This document shows positions 11,201 to 22,528 of a DNA stretch of 64,000 nt, piece by piece. The notes beneath the pieces are model-generated. The model made no database searches and had not been told where the DNA came from. It was given only the letters and a program-made list of their open reading frames with translations. The position numbers were made by a program, and so were the translations under genes. Each line of letters begins with the position of its first letter. Within the stretch, counting starts at the first letter, position 1. The stretch lies in assembly GCA_037157565.1 (NCBI GenBank), contig JAZHRO010000003.1, positions 38,949,001-39,013,000 on the forward strand. The letters are read 5' to 3'. This DNA is from Thalassia testudinum (taxonomy: Eukaryota; Streptophyta; Magnoliopsida; Alismatales; Hydrocharitaceae).

Positions 11201-12987
11201 CCTTGTCTTCTTCCTTGTTGACCTTCTTCCTCCTACAAAAGATCTTCGATGGTGACTTGGTGTTTCTATAGGTCTTTCTAATTTGAGTCGTCCATCCTTC
11301 ATTTTGTATATCCAATTTTTGACATTATGATGTCCTTTCATCCCTATAAAACAAAGTGAGAGTTGTCTTTTCGGTATCCATTGTAATGTGGATTCGTATT
11401 TGTTAGTGGGCTCCTCTAGAGGAGGATCCTTTTTCGGCTCACTTTGACTAGGTTCGTAAAAGCCTAATAAAAATTTACTTGAGGAAGATTTTTGATGGGC
11501 AATAAGTTTGTCCAAGTTATCTTTCCCCTTTGTAACTTTGGCTTGGTCCTCAAGAAGTTGGTTTCACTTTTCTTTGAGGTGATTTATCTCTATTTTCATT
11601 ATGTCTAGTTCATCTTTTAATGCCCTAATTTCTACTCTAAGTAAGCTACTTTCATCCTTTTTAAAGGAGTTTGATTTTTCAAGCACATGGATTTTTTTGA
11701 GTAATTCTTCTCTATCTAAAAATTTTTGTTCACTCATTGCTGTATACAAATCATTTGTTAATGACTCTTTCTCAATCATTAGATTTCTTATTTGCATATT
11801 TAAAGCAGTGGTTTCTTTTGTAAGAATTAGATTCTTTTTTTCAAGATCATTGATTAATCTCTTATTTTCTAAGTTTTCTTCTTTTAAAGCCTTGCTTTGG
11901 GTTTTTGTTTTCTTAAGATCTACATATAGTGAATCAAAGGTATCTTGTAATTCATCTAAAGAGTAGGAGTTTACCGCAGGTTCCTCAAATTCAGACTCAG
12001 AACCATCATTTGTTGCCATTAATCCCAAGCATGCCATTTCTACATTTGTTTCCTCCTCTTCTTCTTCTTTGGAGGTGGAGTTATCCCACGTTACTTGAAA
12101 TGCCTTCTTCTTGAATCCTTTTAGTTTGGAGATCTTCTTGTAGTCGGAAGACTTCTTGGGTTTCTTCTCATCATCCCTTTTGAGTAAGGGACAATCTTTC
12201 CTTATGTGACCTCTCTTTTTGCAATTATAGCAAATTAGAGGTTCTTCCTCTCTTTTCCTTCCCTTGATCTCTCTTCTATTTCTGAGAAACTTTTTAAACT
12301 TTTTAGCTAATAAAACAAATTCTTCGTCATCAGTACTTACCTCATCATCTAAAGTAGCTTTGAAGGCTAAGGTCTTCTTCTTTGGCTCCGATGAGATTGA
12401 TTTCTTCTTTTGCTCCATTTTTGATTCGTAAACCATGAGATTCCCAAGTAGATTTTTCATGTCTAGATCCTCTACTTGGTTGGCTTCTTCTATTGCCATT
12501 ACCTTTTGCTCCCACTCAAGTACAAGGGAGTGAAGGAGCTTCCCTTGAAGCTCCCCCTTTATAAATGTCTTTCCGAAAGACTTGAGGCTATTCACGATTA
12601 ACATGAATCAGGTGTACATGTCCCCGAGTCTTTCATTCTCCCTTTAGACGTACCTTCGTGAGTTACCTCCAAGGTTCTCCAGATCTCATGGGCGATTTTG
12701 CATTAGATGATGCGGTTGAATTCCTCCGAGCTGAGTGCGCAGTGGAGTGAGTTCATTGCCTTGGCATTCAGTCCCAGGTAATGGATTTTCTCCACTGTGT
12801 AACCAGTTTCTGGTTTCTCGGGAATGATGTATGCAGATTCGCATTTCTCCCAAATGGAGAAATCGTTGGCTTGAAGCCACATCTTCATTCTCAACTTCCA
12901 GTAAGTGTACTTGGTTCCTTCGAAGAGTGGTGGTCGAGTGGTGGATTGCCCCTCCAATCTATTTGTGGAAATGACCTTCCCCTCCAT
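11201..12987 (-). pseudogene. Copia-1 gag with zinc knuckle and long coiled coil
   Basis: It starts at 12987 (MEGKVISTNRLEGQ) with LFEGTKYTYWKLRMKMWL, the plant copia Gag N-terminal block. The second large frame (12604-11564, 346 codons) includes the CCHC zinc knuckle CYNCKKRGHIRKDC (C-X2-C-X4-H-X4-C), then a basic stretch, an acidic block (TSKEEEEEETNVEM) and about 150 residues rich in L, K and E that look coiled coil. A degenerate second knuckle (CFIGMKGHHNVKNW) follows near 11340. The long coiled coil after the knuckle is typical of Sirevirus Gag. The join near 12604-12703 is broken by stops. Confidence 0.9.
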
Positions 12988-13025
12988 GTGATCTCTCCGC
13001 GGATGTTACTCCTGTAGGCGGAAAA

Positions 13026-13040
13026 CCTACTCTGATACCA
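13026..13040 (-). other. Copia-1 primer-binding site (initiator tRNA-Met)
   Basis: The minus strand reads TGGTATCAGAGTAGG two bases inside the 5' LTR. TGGTATCAGAG is complementary to the 3' end of plant initiator tRNA-Met, the usual copia primer. It fixes the 5' LTR edge at 13043. Confidence 0.9.
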
Positions 13041-13042
13041 AA

Positions 13043-14653
13043 TGAAATTGCACTAGAGGGGAGGTGAATAGTGAAATTATAGAATATTGAAATAAAAAAA
13101 ATTCAATCACACAATGTACAAAATTATATTTAGGTGGAAACCCAAGATGGGTGAAAACCGCCACCTAAGCCAATCTCTTGACTTAGGATTTTTGATCACA
13201 AGGTGATCAATCCACTAACCACACTACCTAAATGAGGGTAGTGTACCACAATTACAAATCCAACCTCCGATTCCTAAATGGAGGTTTCTCCCTTCAAAAT
13301 GAAGAGACGAGGACCCGACAGGCCGAATGCCCAAAGTACAAAAATTAAGTAAAACAACACCTATAGAGTACCCCAATAATTTAATTGCTTTCTTATCTAC
13401 TAAGCATGAAAAGGTTTCCCTGAGGATTTGCAGAACGGAGTGAGATGGGAGTATGGATTTACCCGTTGATCAGAGTATTGGCACAACACAAGGGCAAGAA
13501 GGAGCCTAGAGTAGTGAGCAAGTAATTTTTCTAATGGAATTACATCTCAAGAGGTGTGTCTTGCCTAAGAGGAGTTGTAGTCTATTTAAAGGCAAGTTTG
13601 GAACCTTCAAGAACACTTGGGAGAGCTCTTCTAGCCGTTGGAGACAAATCCTAAGAGATTAGGATGAAATCCACCACAAATCAGGGTAATGATGAGTCTG
13701 ACAGCAATATCAGACGTCTAATTTTAGGATTAGACATCTTATAGGATGTCTGATTATGCTTCAGGTCGTCTAATACTGTAGGCCATCCAAAACAGACTCC
13801 ATTGGGTCAAAAGAAGGACGTCTGATATTTTCACATAAGACGTTTGATTAGGTTATTAGACGTCTAATAAAGGGTGGATTCGTTCCTATTTTCATCAGAT
13901 CCAAATAAGGTTCTAGGTTTAAAGGATCAGACGTCGTTACGGATGTCTGAGGAAATCACCAGACATCTGAAAACCAAAAGACTCTTCCCCAATTTTTCTG
14001 CTAAAAGATTTTATGGCCGTAATGAGATATGCACAGAAAATCATGGGCAACAGTTCAAAGGTAGACGTCTGGAAGTGTGTCCATACGTCTGGAAATTCAC
14101 TTTTGCCTAAGCTTAGTCTAATGGTTAGTTTGAGGACATTTGGGTAGAGAATCAGACATCCGTGTAAGGTTATCGACGTCTGAAATTGAAGTGCTTCAAC
14201 TGATGTTTATGAGGAGACAAACCAAAGGCAGAACTCTTGGAAATTAGATGTCTGAGATACTTGTCAGATGTGTTAAAGTGGAAAATCAGACGTCTGACCA
14301 TTGTTCTGGACGTCTGATAAAAGTATAAGTGTTGGGATTTTGTTTCTAATTTATCCTAATTGTAGAGAGCCTAAGTTAGCTATTTATAGGTTATGTTTGG
14401 GGGCTCTTTATAACATTTCTAGACTCAAATAAAATGAAAATTACAACCTTTGAAAGTTTACATGAAAAAGCCTAAGACCTAATACTTATGCTACTTGTCT
14501 TCACGCTTTTAATCTCCCATTTTGGAAAACTTTTTGAAATCCTACAAATATGTTATTACAGAGAGAAAATAATATGCTACGCTTTATTTTTTATTTCATT
14601 TTCTTCATTTTGTAAAATCATCCAAATATTATATACGAGTGGCTGAACTAATA
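13043..14653 (-). repeat. Copia-1 5' LTR
   Basis: 1611 bp, starting TGAAATTGCACTAGAGG in plus orientation and ending ACTAATA, where the partner LTR has ACTAACA, so the terminal CA has become TA. GACCC follows at 14654-14658. It contains the AGACGTCT palindrome cluster at about 13700-14330. Multiple substitutions relative to the other LTR point to an old insertion. Confidence 0.93.
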
Positions 14654-14658
14654 GACCC

Positions 14659-15226
14659 AAAGGATCAACTTCACCTCTTGTTCCTTTGAGAGCTTTTGGG
14701 TCCTTTCTTTTAGGGTTCAAATGGATTGAAAGCCTGATTTACTTAGGGTTTCTCTTGTATAGATCTTTTAAAAGAAGGTTTAGGCACACTTCTTTTTCGA
14801 AAATTTTTTTCTTTCTTCAAGAGATGTGTCCCTAAAAACCCTAGCTTTGCAATCCTTTGGTTGGCTCTAGTTGGTTCAATTTAGTTGCCTCAAAATTTCG
14901 TATCTAGGGTTCAATCAAGTAAGTTTTAGCCCTAGTTAATTTAGTTCGATGAGCAGTTCAAGATGTGTTGAAATGAAAATCAGGCAACTTCGATGAATTA
15001 CTAAGTATGAAATAGGTAGCCCTAAGTTGATTTTTCTTTGTTCCTTTTCAGACTTTGAGGGGGTTAAGAGAGAGGGCTAATGAAAGTTACCTGTTCCTTG
15101 GTGTGGCTGTTGTGCAGCTACTCTTCTTTTCTCTACTTTTCGTCTGAGACAAGCATAACAAAGGAGAGGAATTAAGTCAGTATTGGATTAGAAGTTGTGA
15201 TCAAAAGCTTCAGAAGTGCCCGTTGC
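14659..15226 (-). other. gypsy leader, part next to the primer site
   Basis: Continuation of the gypsy 5' leader on the far side of copia-1. No coding potential that I recognise. It joins 3188-3704 once copia-1 and one GACCC copy are removed. Confidence 0.6.
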
Positions 15227-15244
15227 TCCCCAGCAACAACGCCA
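15227..15244 (-). other. gypsy primer-binding site, decayed tRNA-Asp type
   Basis: The minus strand reads TGGCGTTGTTGCTGGGGA. The intact tRNA-Asp complement is TGGCGCCGTTGCCGGGGA, present exactly at 45784-45801. The three differences are all C-to-T, as expected from decay of methylated cytosines. This places the LTR edge at 15248. Confidence 0.85.
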
Positions 15245-15247
15245 AAA

Positions 15248-15600
15248 TGTTTACATGGCTAGATCGTGTTATAACAGATATCTCGTTGTAATATAGATGA
15301 ACCCTCCACGAAAATAAATAAAGATTTATAACTCGAAAATCAGAGTATCTAAGGCTGAACACAGGGAGCAATCTGAGTATTCCAAAACTTGAGAACACAA
15401 CTTTTTAATAAAAAGAAATGACTAGTTCAATAGAAGTGACAAGTGATTGCACTGCAAAAATAAACCTACAATTGTGCTATCTTGTGCAATTTCCTGGCAT
15501 TATCAATGCATATTAGGTAGACATAGTCGCATTTGTTAATATAGACACATGCATGCATTTAATTGAGAGGGGAGGAGAGTAAATAAATGTCCTCGCAATT
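15248..15600 (-). repeat. gypsy 5' LTR, outer limit not determined
   Basis: The LTR should start at TGTTTACATGG (plus orientation), three bases beyond the primer site. The matching LTR lies outside the window, so its far end cannot be fixed. AT-rich sequence continues to about 15600 and then changes abruptly to GC-rich. Confidence 0.55.
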
Positions 15601-16916
15601 TACATTTTTCCTCAAGTGCATCTTTGCAAAATTCACCATCTTTTTTATTTTACGTTATTTTGAAATCTCTTCCCGCGGTTGCATGGAACAACACCTTCCT
15701 CCTCGCGCCATTCCCTGCTCACACCCCTCCCTGCTAGCCGCATACTTGATCTCCTTACCGGCCATGCCAAGCCATGCATAGCCAGGGCATGGCTGTGCAT
15801 GCTTTCTCCTTTTATAAATGAGAGCTCGACTGCCTTCTTGCAAGCAGCCTAGTCCCCAGCCAAAGAACCCACAACAACTTCTCCTTCCAGGCCACCATCT
15901 CCTCCCTCTCCCTCCACACGTCGGCCCTCCTCCTCCGAGGAGACACCCGACGGACAGGAGCACCACGATGGTGCACAACCACCACCGTGAGTCCGCCACC
16001 GCCCAGCTCACCAAAGAGTCGGTGGGCGTGGTGGCTCTTCCCTGACTTCTTCACTTTGCAGCCACTTCAGCCATTGCCGCAGCCTTCAAGCTTGAAGCTC
16101 AAAGCTCCAGCAGCAGTGGCAAGGTGGCAGCAGCAGCCGCCCAGCCCATTCTGCACATGCCTGCAGGCCGCCCACGCCTCCAGCGCATGCCTACAGGCAC
16201 CATCGCCTCCCGCTTCTTCGCCCTGTCGCACTCTCTCTTCCTCTCGCAACCGGCCACTGTGCGTCTCTGCAGTGGCCGGCCAAGCTTCCCGCACACCCTA
16301 GCCAACACCCGCAGGCCACCGCGTGCTCTATTGCGCCCCTTCGCTCGTGACCTAGCCCTCTCTGCGTGCTCTTTCGCGACATCCCACCCGCAAGCCACCA
16401 GCCGGAGCCACTCCACCGCGCGCGTCGAGTCGTCTGTACTCACAGCACCGCCCGCTCCTGGTTGCACGGTGCAGCCTTACACTGTAGCCACTATTCACGC
16501 CAGTCTGCGGAACACTGTGGCTATAGTGGGGTGACCGGAAAGCTTCTCACTTATCCGGTCACCTGGCGTGCAGCAACCGGCCACAGCCCACGCGCGCGTC
16601 TCACCCCACGTCGCCCGCACCCGCCTACGTACGCTTGCGTGCGCCCACCTCTCCCAGCGCCTACCTTCGCTCGCTTCCATCACCGCGTGCGCCTGCAAGC
16701 GCCTGCTCCAGCCCTTCCATGTAGTACGGTGTGCTGTGGCCTCCTCTACACGCCACTCCCTCTAGCGTGCTCCTCTCTGTGCATATGTGCCTACGCTTGC
16801 GCGCGTGGATCAGACGATGACCCTGAAGCTTAGATCCCTTAACCCTCCTGCCCTCACCTCCAGCAGCGCTCTCTCTCTCTCTCACAGCACTCTCTCCCTA
16901 TCTCTTTATCGACACT
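15601..16916. other. GC-rich, LTR-like block
   Basis: C-rich sequence full of CCACC and CTGCAG-like words, open in many frames at once. Composition and layout resemble the GC-rich parts of LTRs A and B (37.4-38.2 kb, 44.4-45.4 kb). A TATA-like TTTATAAATG at 15811-15820 would suit a plus-strand LTR promoter. Neither end nor a partner copy could be found, so the assignment is tentative and none of the long open frames is taken as a gene. Confidence 0.45.
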
Positions 16917-17712
16917 CACACACATACACTCACGCTTTCATACACACACACACACCTATACACTATTATATACATATATATATACGAATACATGTATATA
17001 TTGATATATATACATATATTTATATACATATATATATATATTTACATATATATATATAAATATATATATTTATATTTATACTTATAGTAGTACCTATATA
17101 CTTATGTATTAGTATACATACATACATATATATATATCTATATACTTATATATATACATATATATATTTACAAATATACATATACTTATATACATATACA
17201 TATATATATGTATATGTATACATATATCTCTACAAATATTAGTACTTATATAACTACGTATTAGTCCATATACATACATATATATATATACATCTATATA
17301 CTTATATATATATATACATATATATACACATATAGTTATATATATACATATATATACAAATATACATACATATATATACATATATATATCTATAACTATA
17401 TATACATATATATATATATATATACTTATCTACATATATCTATATATACATATATTACTATATACATACACACATATATATATATACATCTATATAGTAT
17501 CATATACATACATATACATATAAATATATACATATATATATATATAGATCTATACATATATCTATCCATACATATACTTACATATATATTTACATACCTA
17601 TATATATATACATATACATATATGCATATATAACTCCATATATTTACCTATATATTTATAACCATATATATATATAGATATAGTTACATATATACATATA
17701 TATATATATTTT
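16917..17712. repeat. AT-rich microsatellite (TATATACA/TA type)
   Basis: About 0.8 kb made almost only of TATA, TACATA and TATATACA units, with a short CACACACA run at its left edge. Open frames across it are artefacts of low complexity. Confidence 0.95.
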
Positions 17713-18435
17713 CACATTACTTATCATACGTGGTATCGTGGGAATATCTGCACCAGTTACTGATATTCCTCGATACACGCATACAAAAAGCGTGGTCACA
17801 TACATCTTCCACCATCCATCCTACACTCCACGCGGCACCTCATCCTGTTGGTTGCATCTTTTTAGACAACGATCGACTCGACACAGTACTACACTCCATC
17901 TCCGCCTCCACCCCACCCCTTTATACATATATAGTATATATATCTACACTATATTTACTTTATTTCTATTTCTCTTGCATGCCCATAAAAAGATAAAAAA
18001 ATATATAAAATGGAAAAGATAATCTTCGACTTGCAGGTACTCCATCTTACTAATAGCAAGACCCATTTTGGAACCCTGATTTGGCTCAAAGCCAAGAACC
18101 TAATTTTGAGGGCATGCCTCAAGGACCAAGATTATCAGAAAAAAATCTCAATAGAAAAACACCAAAAACACAATAAATGAATGGAAGAGACTCGTTGTAG
18201 GAAGGGCATAGAAACTTGACTTGTAACCCCAGTTCCCTGAGTTTGACCCAGGGCCTAAAAGTGACCAAGATAAAATCAAGTAGGCCAGGTTAAAAGTTTT
18301 GTAAAGAGATGGTTTGGTCCGATTTAGGTTAACCACTATACACACTTCAACGATAAAATCATCATATTAATAACCTATTCGGGTTCAACACCAACAGGAT
18401 AATGTTATGGAAAAAAAAATGCTCAAAAAGAATTG
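17713..18435. other. Unassigned spacer
   Basis: No domain, primer site or repeat that I can match elsewhere in the window. Confidence 0.4.
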
Positions 18436-18460
18436 GACGTCTGATATTGCATCAGACGTC
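18436..18460. repeat. Perfect 10-bp inverted repeat with AGACGTC core
   Basis: Arms GACGTCTGAT and ATCAGACGTC are separated by ATTGC. The arms match the motif that fills copia-1. No other copia-1 sequence is visible beside it. Confidence 0.8.
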
Positions 18461-18899
18461 TTAAAATTATCTCTCAGAATCTTTTCTTCTATTTGTGATT
18501 TGCTCTGCTGCAGCCATGGTTTCTCCTTTTCTTTTTCTTCCCTAGCCACTTCTGCTCCTCTTCTTTTTCCTTCTCTTCTTGATTCTCTTCCTACGACTAA
18601 GTCCTGGCTTTGCCCCTTCTTAGGCTACCTTCTTCTTTTTCTTCCTCTTCTTCCGTTGCTTTCTTGCTTCTCCTCTTTGTCCGCCCCTTGATCTCTCTCT
18701 TCTTCTTTCTCTTATTCTGTCTCACCTCTACTACAGGGTGTTCTTCTTCTTCTTCTTTGCTTGCAGCGGCTAAGTCCCTGCTTCCTTCTCTTGCTGCTTC
18801 TTTTTTAGCGTCCTCTTCCTACACAAGCACCATGCAGCAAAACCTATTCCCCTACCCTTCCCACGCGTCTCTCTCTCTGAATCTCTCTTTGGTACGCTC
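18461..18899. other. Pyrimidine-rich spacer
   Basis: TTCTTC/CTCTTC-rich sequence, probably part of an LTR or its flank. No gene or motif that I can support. Confidence 0.35.
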
Positions 18900-20942
18900 T
18901 CCCAGAGTCGAGTTATTGGGTTGGTTGGGTGCATGGGTCCAGGCGCACCGGCGTGGGTGTGGTGCGCGAAGACTGCACGATAGGATAGTCGAGTTGGGTT
19001 ACTAGGTCCGCGGGCTAGTTCATGGACGAGGTGTGCATAGGTGAGGAGGGACCTTACCCCAGTGAATTGGAGGTGACCAGACAAAATCACAAAATCAATT
19101 TAAAGTACTCAAATAGGTCACTGCTTACCGAGGTGGGACTAAAAGTCCCACCCACTGCTGCTGGCAACTGTAGAAGGACAGCTTCACGATTGGTGTAGCT
19201 GCAGGTCCGTAGCACCCTTTATCAGGATGGGCTTGTGCACACTCGCAACCCACGTAGTCTGGAAGCCTGGGAGCGATCGATTGTGGCCTGGAGCTGAAGA
19301 ACATTCGAGCTCGAGTCATCGTTAATGGCGGTTGGAAGCTTGACTCTGCATGACACAAAAAGAAGCTTTCAACTCTATCAGACCAAAGGAGGACCTTCAC
19401 CGTGTCACGGCGAAGGTGAGGCGATCGGTGGTAGGCCGTGGGGCATCCTAAGCATGTGTGCCTAGGTCACTCTGTGGCCGAAGTTATGGGTTAGGTCGGG
19501 GGAAGCAAGGAGTGCGTGTGGCGTCCTGCGGATGGGTAGAAGGTGTTCAGTGGAGTGTGGCGGAGATTGTGAGGTGGGTGGAGAGATGTGTGGGGGTACG
19601 GAGTGATAGAGGCGTCTCGCCAGGGGGTGGCCGAAGATGGGGAAGATGCGGGTGGTTAGTGGCAGTCGAGGGGTGTTGTGTGAAACAGAATGAGGGAAAT
19701 GAAAGAGTGGAAGATGGGGAGCTTATCTGGATTATTTGGAGCGAAGGGGGGGCAGAGGAGATGGACGGCTCCTTTGTATCATCATCGAAGAAGATGGCCC
19801 TGAGGGAGATAATGGCGACGAGGAGGATAGGAAGGAGTGCGTTCATGTGGCGCGACGCGTTAGGATGAGGCAGAGTGAACCTTGCTGCTGGTATGGCAGT
19901 AGAGTGATGAGAGGGAGGAGGAAGAATTGCCGGAGCTTGCGAGCTACTTGGCCAGAGAGAGGGGAGATGAAATATGGGGGATTCGGCTGCTAAAACAAGT
20001 CTGAGCGATTCGTAGAGGACCAAGGGGCCTTTTATAGGTGCTGGCCGAGTTTCTGGTGCGTGGATGGCAAACCTTCTGCCACTGACTTCTCACAGGAGAA
20101 GGAAGGTAGTTGGGGCTCCAAATCTCTTGTGTGTTCACATGAGAGATTGGGCAGAAATCAAAGATTGTGATTGAGCTCAAATGGAAAGGGATTCCCCAAA
20201 GAATCTCCCTTCCAAATCTGGGAGGAGATCTCTGAGGGATCAGGGAGTATTCCCCCTCCATTCCTCGTCGAAGAAGGATTCCTCCCCATTAATGGCGGAT
20301 GGACCTTTTCGTAAGAGTGGAAAGGAAGATAGGGCGGTATGTGTAATGATTTTCAAAAGATAGGGGCCAAAATGTAATTGGGTGTACTAATTTCCAAAGT
20401 AGGTCAAGAAGACCTCCCCTTAGGTCCAAATTTTGGTACAAACTTAATTTGGACCTAAGAAATCCAATGATGAAGCTAGATTTTATGTTTGATCACGTTT
20501 GACTAGACTTTTTGCACAAAAACCCAAATTAGGTCAATTGATGAGCTATGAACCTAATCTAGGTCAAAATAGGTTCCAAAGCTCAAATTGAAGGTTTTAA
20601 ACCCTAGGGGATATTTTTCCATGGTTTAGTTGGTTTATCCTGACCAGAACCCTATTGATTCAAACGGGTCTATTTTAGTGTTACCAAATGTCATTTAATT
20701 CCTGGATTGCACATGAATCCATTTCTGATTGAACCAACCCACTTTTTATCCTATTCAAACCATTTGACCTATGTTTTGCCTCTGAGAAATCCCATTTATG
20801 TACTATAATGGTAAAATTGCAATTATGCCTTTTATTTTGTGTTTTCTTCTCAGAACACTTATTCCTTGAATTAAGTCATCCTCTAAGTTATGTAGGAGCT
20901 TTTATTCTCTTTCTTGGGTCAAGATGAGCTAGTTAGGGATTA
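18900..20942 (-). repeat. Family E LTR, minus strand, left limit uncertain
   Basis: The reverse complement of about 20000-20942 aligns with 62976-64000, including the start (TAATCCCTAACTAGCTC here, TGATCCCTAACTAGCTC there) and a TATA box (CTATAAAAGG at 20037-20028). The first two bases are TA, a TG-to-TA change. The left end cannot be placed because the other copy runs off the window. GC-rich transcribed-type sequence continues to about 18.9 kb. Confidence 0.65.
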
Positions 20943-21115
20943 TAATGAGGCACTCATCATGCACGCATGCTAAATAATTTATAAATGAATGTAATGCATA
21001 CAAGCAATTATATATAAACTAAATTATTTATTTCATAATGTACGCTATGTATACGCTAATATTAATCTAATTCCTAGGCACTTAAGTAACTAATTAGCCC
21101 ACAAATATGGGCTCA
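20943..21115 (-). repeat. Fragment of a family B-like LTR, minus strand
   Basis: The reverse complement starts TGAGCCCATATTTGTGGGC and continues with words shared with LTR B (TTAAGTGCCTA, ATTAGATTAAT). It is a diverged relative of the LTRs at 44122 and 50138, cut off at the family E LTR. It probably sits inside the family D LTR to its right. Confidence 0.6.
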
Positions 21116-21918
21116 CCAATGGTAGCTGCGAGTGTATGCGAGGGCGTGACCGAGCGTGAGCTGGGACCTTTATCATTGCTTGCAGCAGATCATCAGCGAT
21201 GACTAGAATTTCCCTATTAACCCATGAAGGGATTTTGCCTCCTCTCCTCCACTTTAAAAGGGCCACCACCCCTCACTTTATTCTTCATATGTTCCTTTCT
21301 CTCCCATACGACCTCCGACTCTAAAGAGAGCTTGTCCTAAGCTTGGGATGCTCCTTAGAGTAGAAAAGTAAAAGATTTTCCTGCTTTTCACCCCCCTTCA
21401 TGGAACATCCCGTGGCCGTCTTCTTACCCGATTTGGAAGTAGATCATCGCCGTGACGTCACCCTACCACATCCTCCTTCCGACATCGTTCTCCTTCCACC
21501 AACACCTGACCACCTTCATCCAAGCAACGTCAAAGCGAGTCATCCTCGAAGCAGCCGTTGAAGGGGATTCTTCTCAACTCATTCTATCTTTTATTGCTTT
21601 CTAGTATAGTTTTAATTAGTTGTATTAGACATTGCCCCATTCTATGAAATATTTTCTCTCTCTCTCTCTTAATTAGATAAAGTTTTTGTTGATCTAATCT
21701 CTTGACTTATAAAAATAAAAAAAAAATTGCAAAAGATAAAAGTGCTAAAAACAAATAAAATCGAAACATGGATTTTCAAAACTACATGTTTGCCTCCCTA
21801 TGTTCGTCCTAGGGCTCATCTCAAGCTTCGGTTATAAATTTTATCTAGTAGTGAATTTCTACACACTACGATGATAGGTTTTCTAACTCAAAATTTTTCG
21901 CGTGCAAAATCTTGCTCA
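21116..21918 (+). repeat. Family D 5' LTR, right-hand part
   Basis: Aligns with the last 0.8 kb of the other family D LTRs: it shares CGAAGCAGCCGT-like sequence near 21550, TTGCCTCCCTATGTTCG, and GATGATAGGTTTTCTAACTC close to the end. It ends CTTGCTCA at 21918. Confidence 0.65.
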
Positions 21919-22528
21919 TAATTTTTGGTTGTCTAGAGCTTAGCTCACATGAAAGCACAAATAATTCCTAAACACTTAGGGAAGAAGCAAGCAAGTAGAA
22001 TAAATAGGGGAAATATACATTGGGCTCACCCTTGTGTTGAAACCATATAAAGAAAAGTAAAAAAAGTAGGGAGAAAGCTACCAGTTGAATAGATATAACT
22101 TTAGGAAGAAAATCTTCTTAAGGTCACCAAAGGTCATAGAAACCTGAAGTCTATTTTAACAATCGCCTAGTGAGTATCACTTTTGACAAGATGCTTAGAA
22201 CCTAATGTTCTTTCGGAGTCTTGGGTGGGTTGGGTAGCCATAGAAACCTACCCCAAAACTCTTAACTCAAAAGAGTCAAAAAAAAAAGAAAAGAAGAAAA
22301 AGCAAAAAAAAAGTATCTTCCCTTTTCAAAATAAGGCAAAGACTTCGGTAGTCTACATTTTGGCAGGCACTTGGGCACTGTTGAGTCTTCATAATTTAGG
22401 ATCATAGTTGCAATTTCCTTCTACTAATAAACAACTAGCACCTTAGTGATTGAGTCCTAATTCTACTTTTATACATAGCATTTTAGTTCAATCTTACTAA
22501 GGACTAGCAAAAGATAGGCATGGGGGTA
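21919..22528 (+). other. Family D interior with polypurine tract
   Basis: Non-coding, with a poly-A-rich patch at about 22280-22310. It ends in GGACTAGCAAAAG followed by AGGCATGGGGGTA (22516-22528), the same tract type that precedes the 3' LTRs of A-prime, A and B. Confidence 0.6.

Larger units (their letters stand above)
3705..14653 (-). mobile_element. Copia-1: full-length Sirevirus-type Ty1/copia element
   Basis: About 10.95 kb. The LTRs at 3705-5313 and 13043-14653 both start TGAAATTGCA in plus orientation; one ends CA, the other TA. The 5-bp target duplication GACCC flanks both ends. In minus orientation the order is 5' LTR, initiator-Met primer site, gag with zinc knuckle and coiled coil, protease, integrase, RT, RNase H, a repeat-rich spacer, a third ORF, polypurine tract and 3' LTR. 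A long coiled-coil Gag and an extra ORF after pol are hallmarks of the Sirevirus (SIRE1/Maximus) branch. It is inserted in the leader of the gypsy element. Stops and frameshifts in every ORF show it is inactive. Confidence 0.93.
1..15247 (-). mobile_element. Ty3/gypsy (Athila/Tat-like) element, interrupted and cut by the window edge
   Basis: On the minus strand the order is primer site (15244-15227), leader (15226-14659), then after the copia-1 insertion the rest of the leader (3704-3188), gag (3187 to about 1628), aspartic protease (about 1411-482) and the start of reverse transcriptase (509-1). The rest of pol and the 3' LTR lie left of the window. The pieces on both sides of copia-1 join through a GACCC target duplication (3700-3704, 14654-14658). 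The tRNA-Asp-type primer site and the DLGAS protease motif fit Athila/Tat elements. Frameshifts and stops in gag show it is dead. Confidence 0.85.

Noticed and set aside
16966..17381. Open frames on both strands in the TA-rich tract
   Set aside because: Low-complexity TATATACA repeats; translated residues are only I, Y, H, T, V and similar.
18403..18407. TAATG as left target duplication of the family E LTR (right copy at 20943-20947)
   Set aside because: The following bases do not start TG and no alignment supports an LTR edge there; a 5-base match alone is weak.
21925..21942. A standard tRNA primer site after the family D 5' LTR
   Set aside because: TGGTTGTCTAGAGC does not match tRNA-Asp, initiator Met or another tRNA 3' end that I can recall with confidence.
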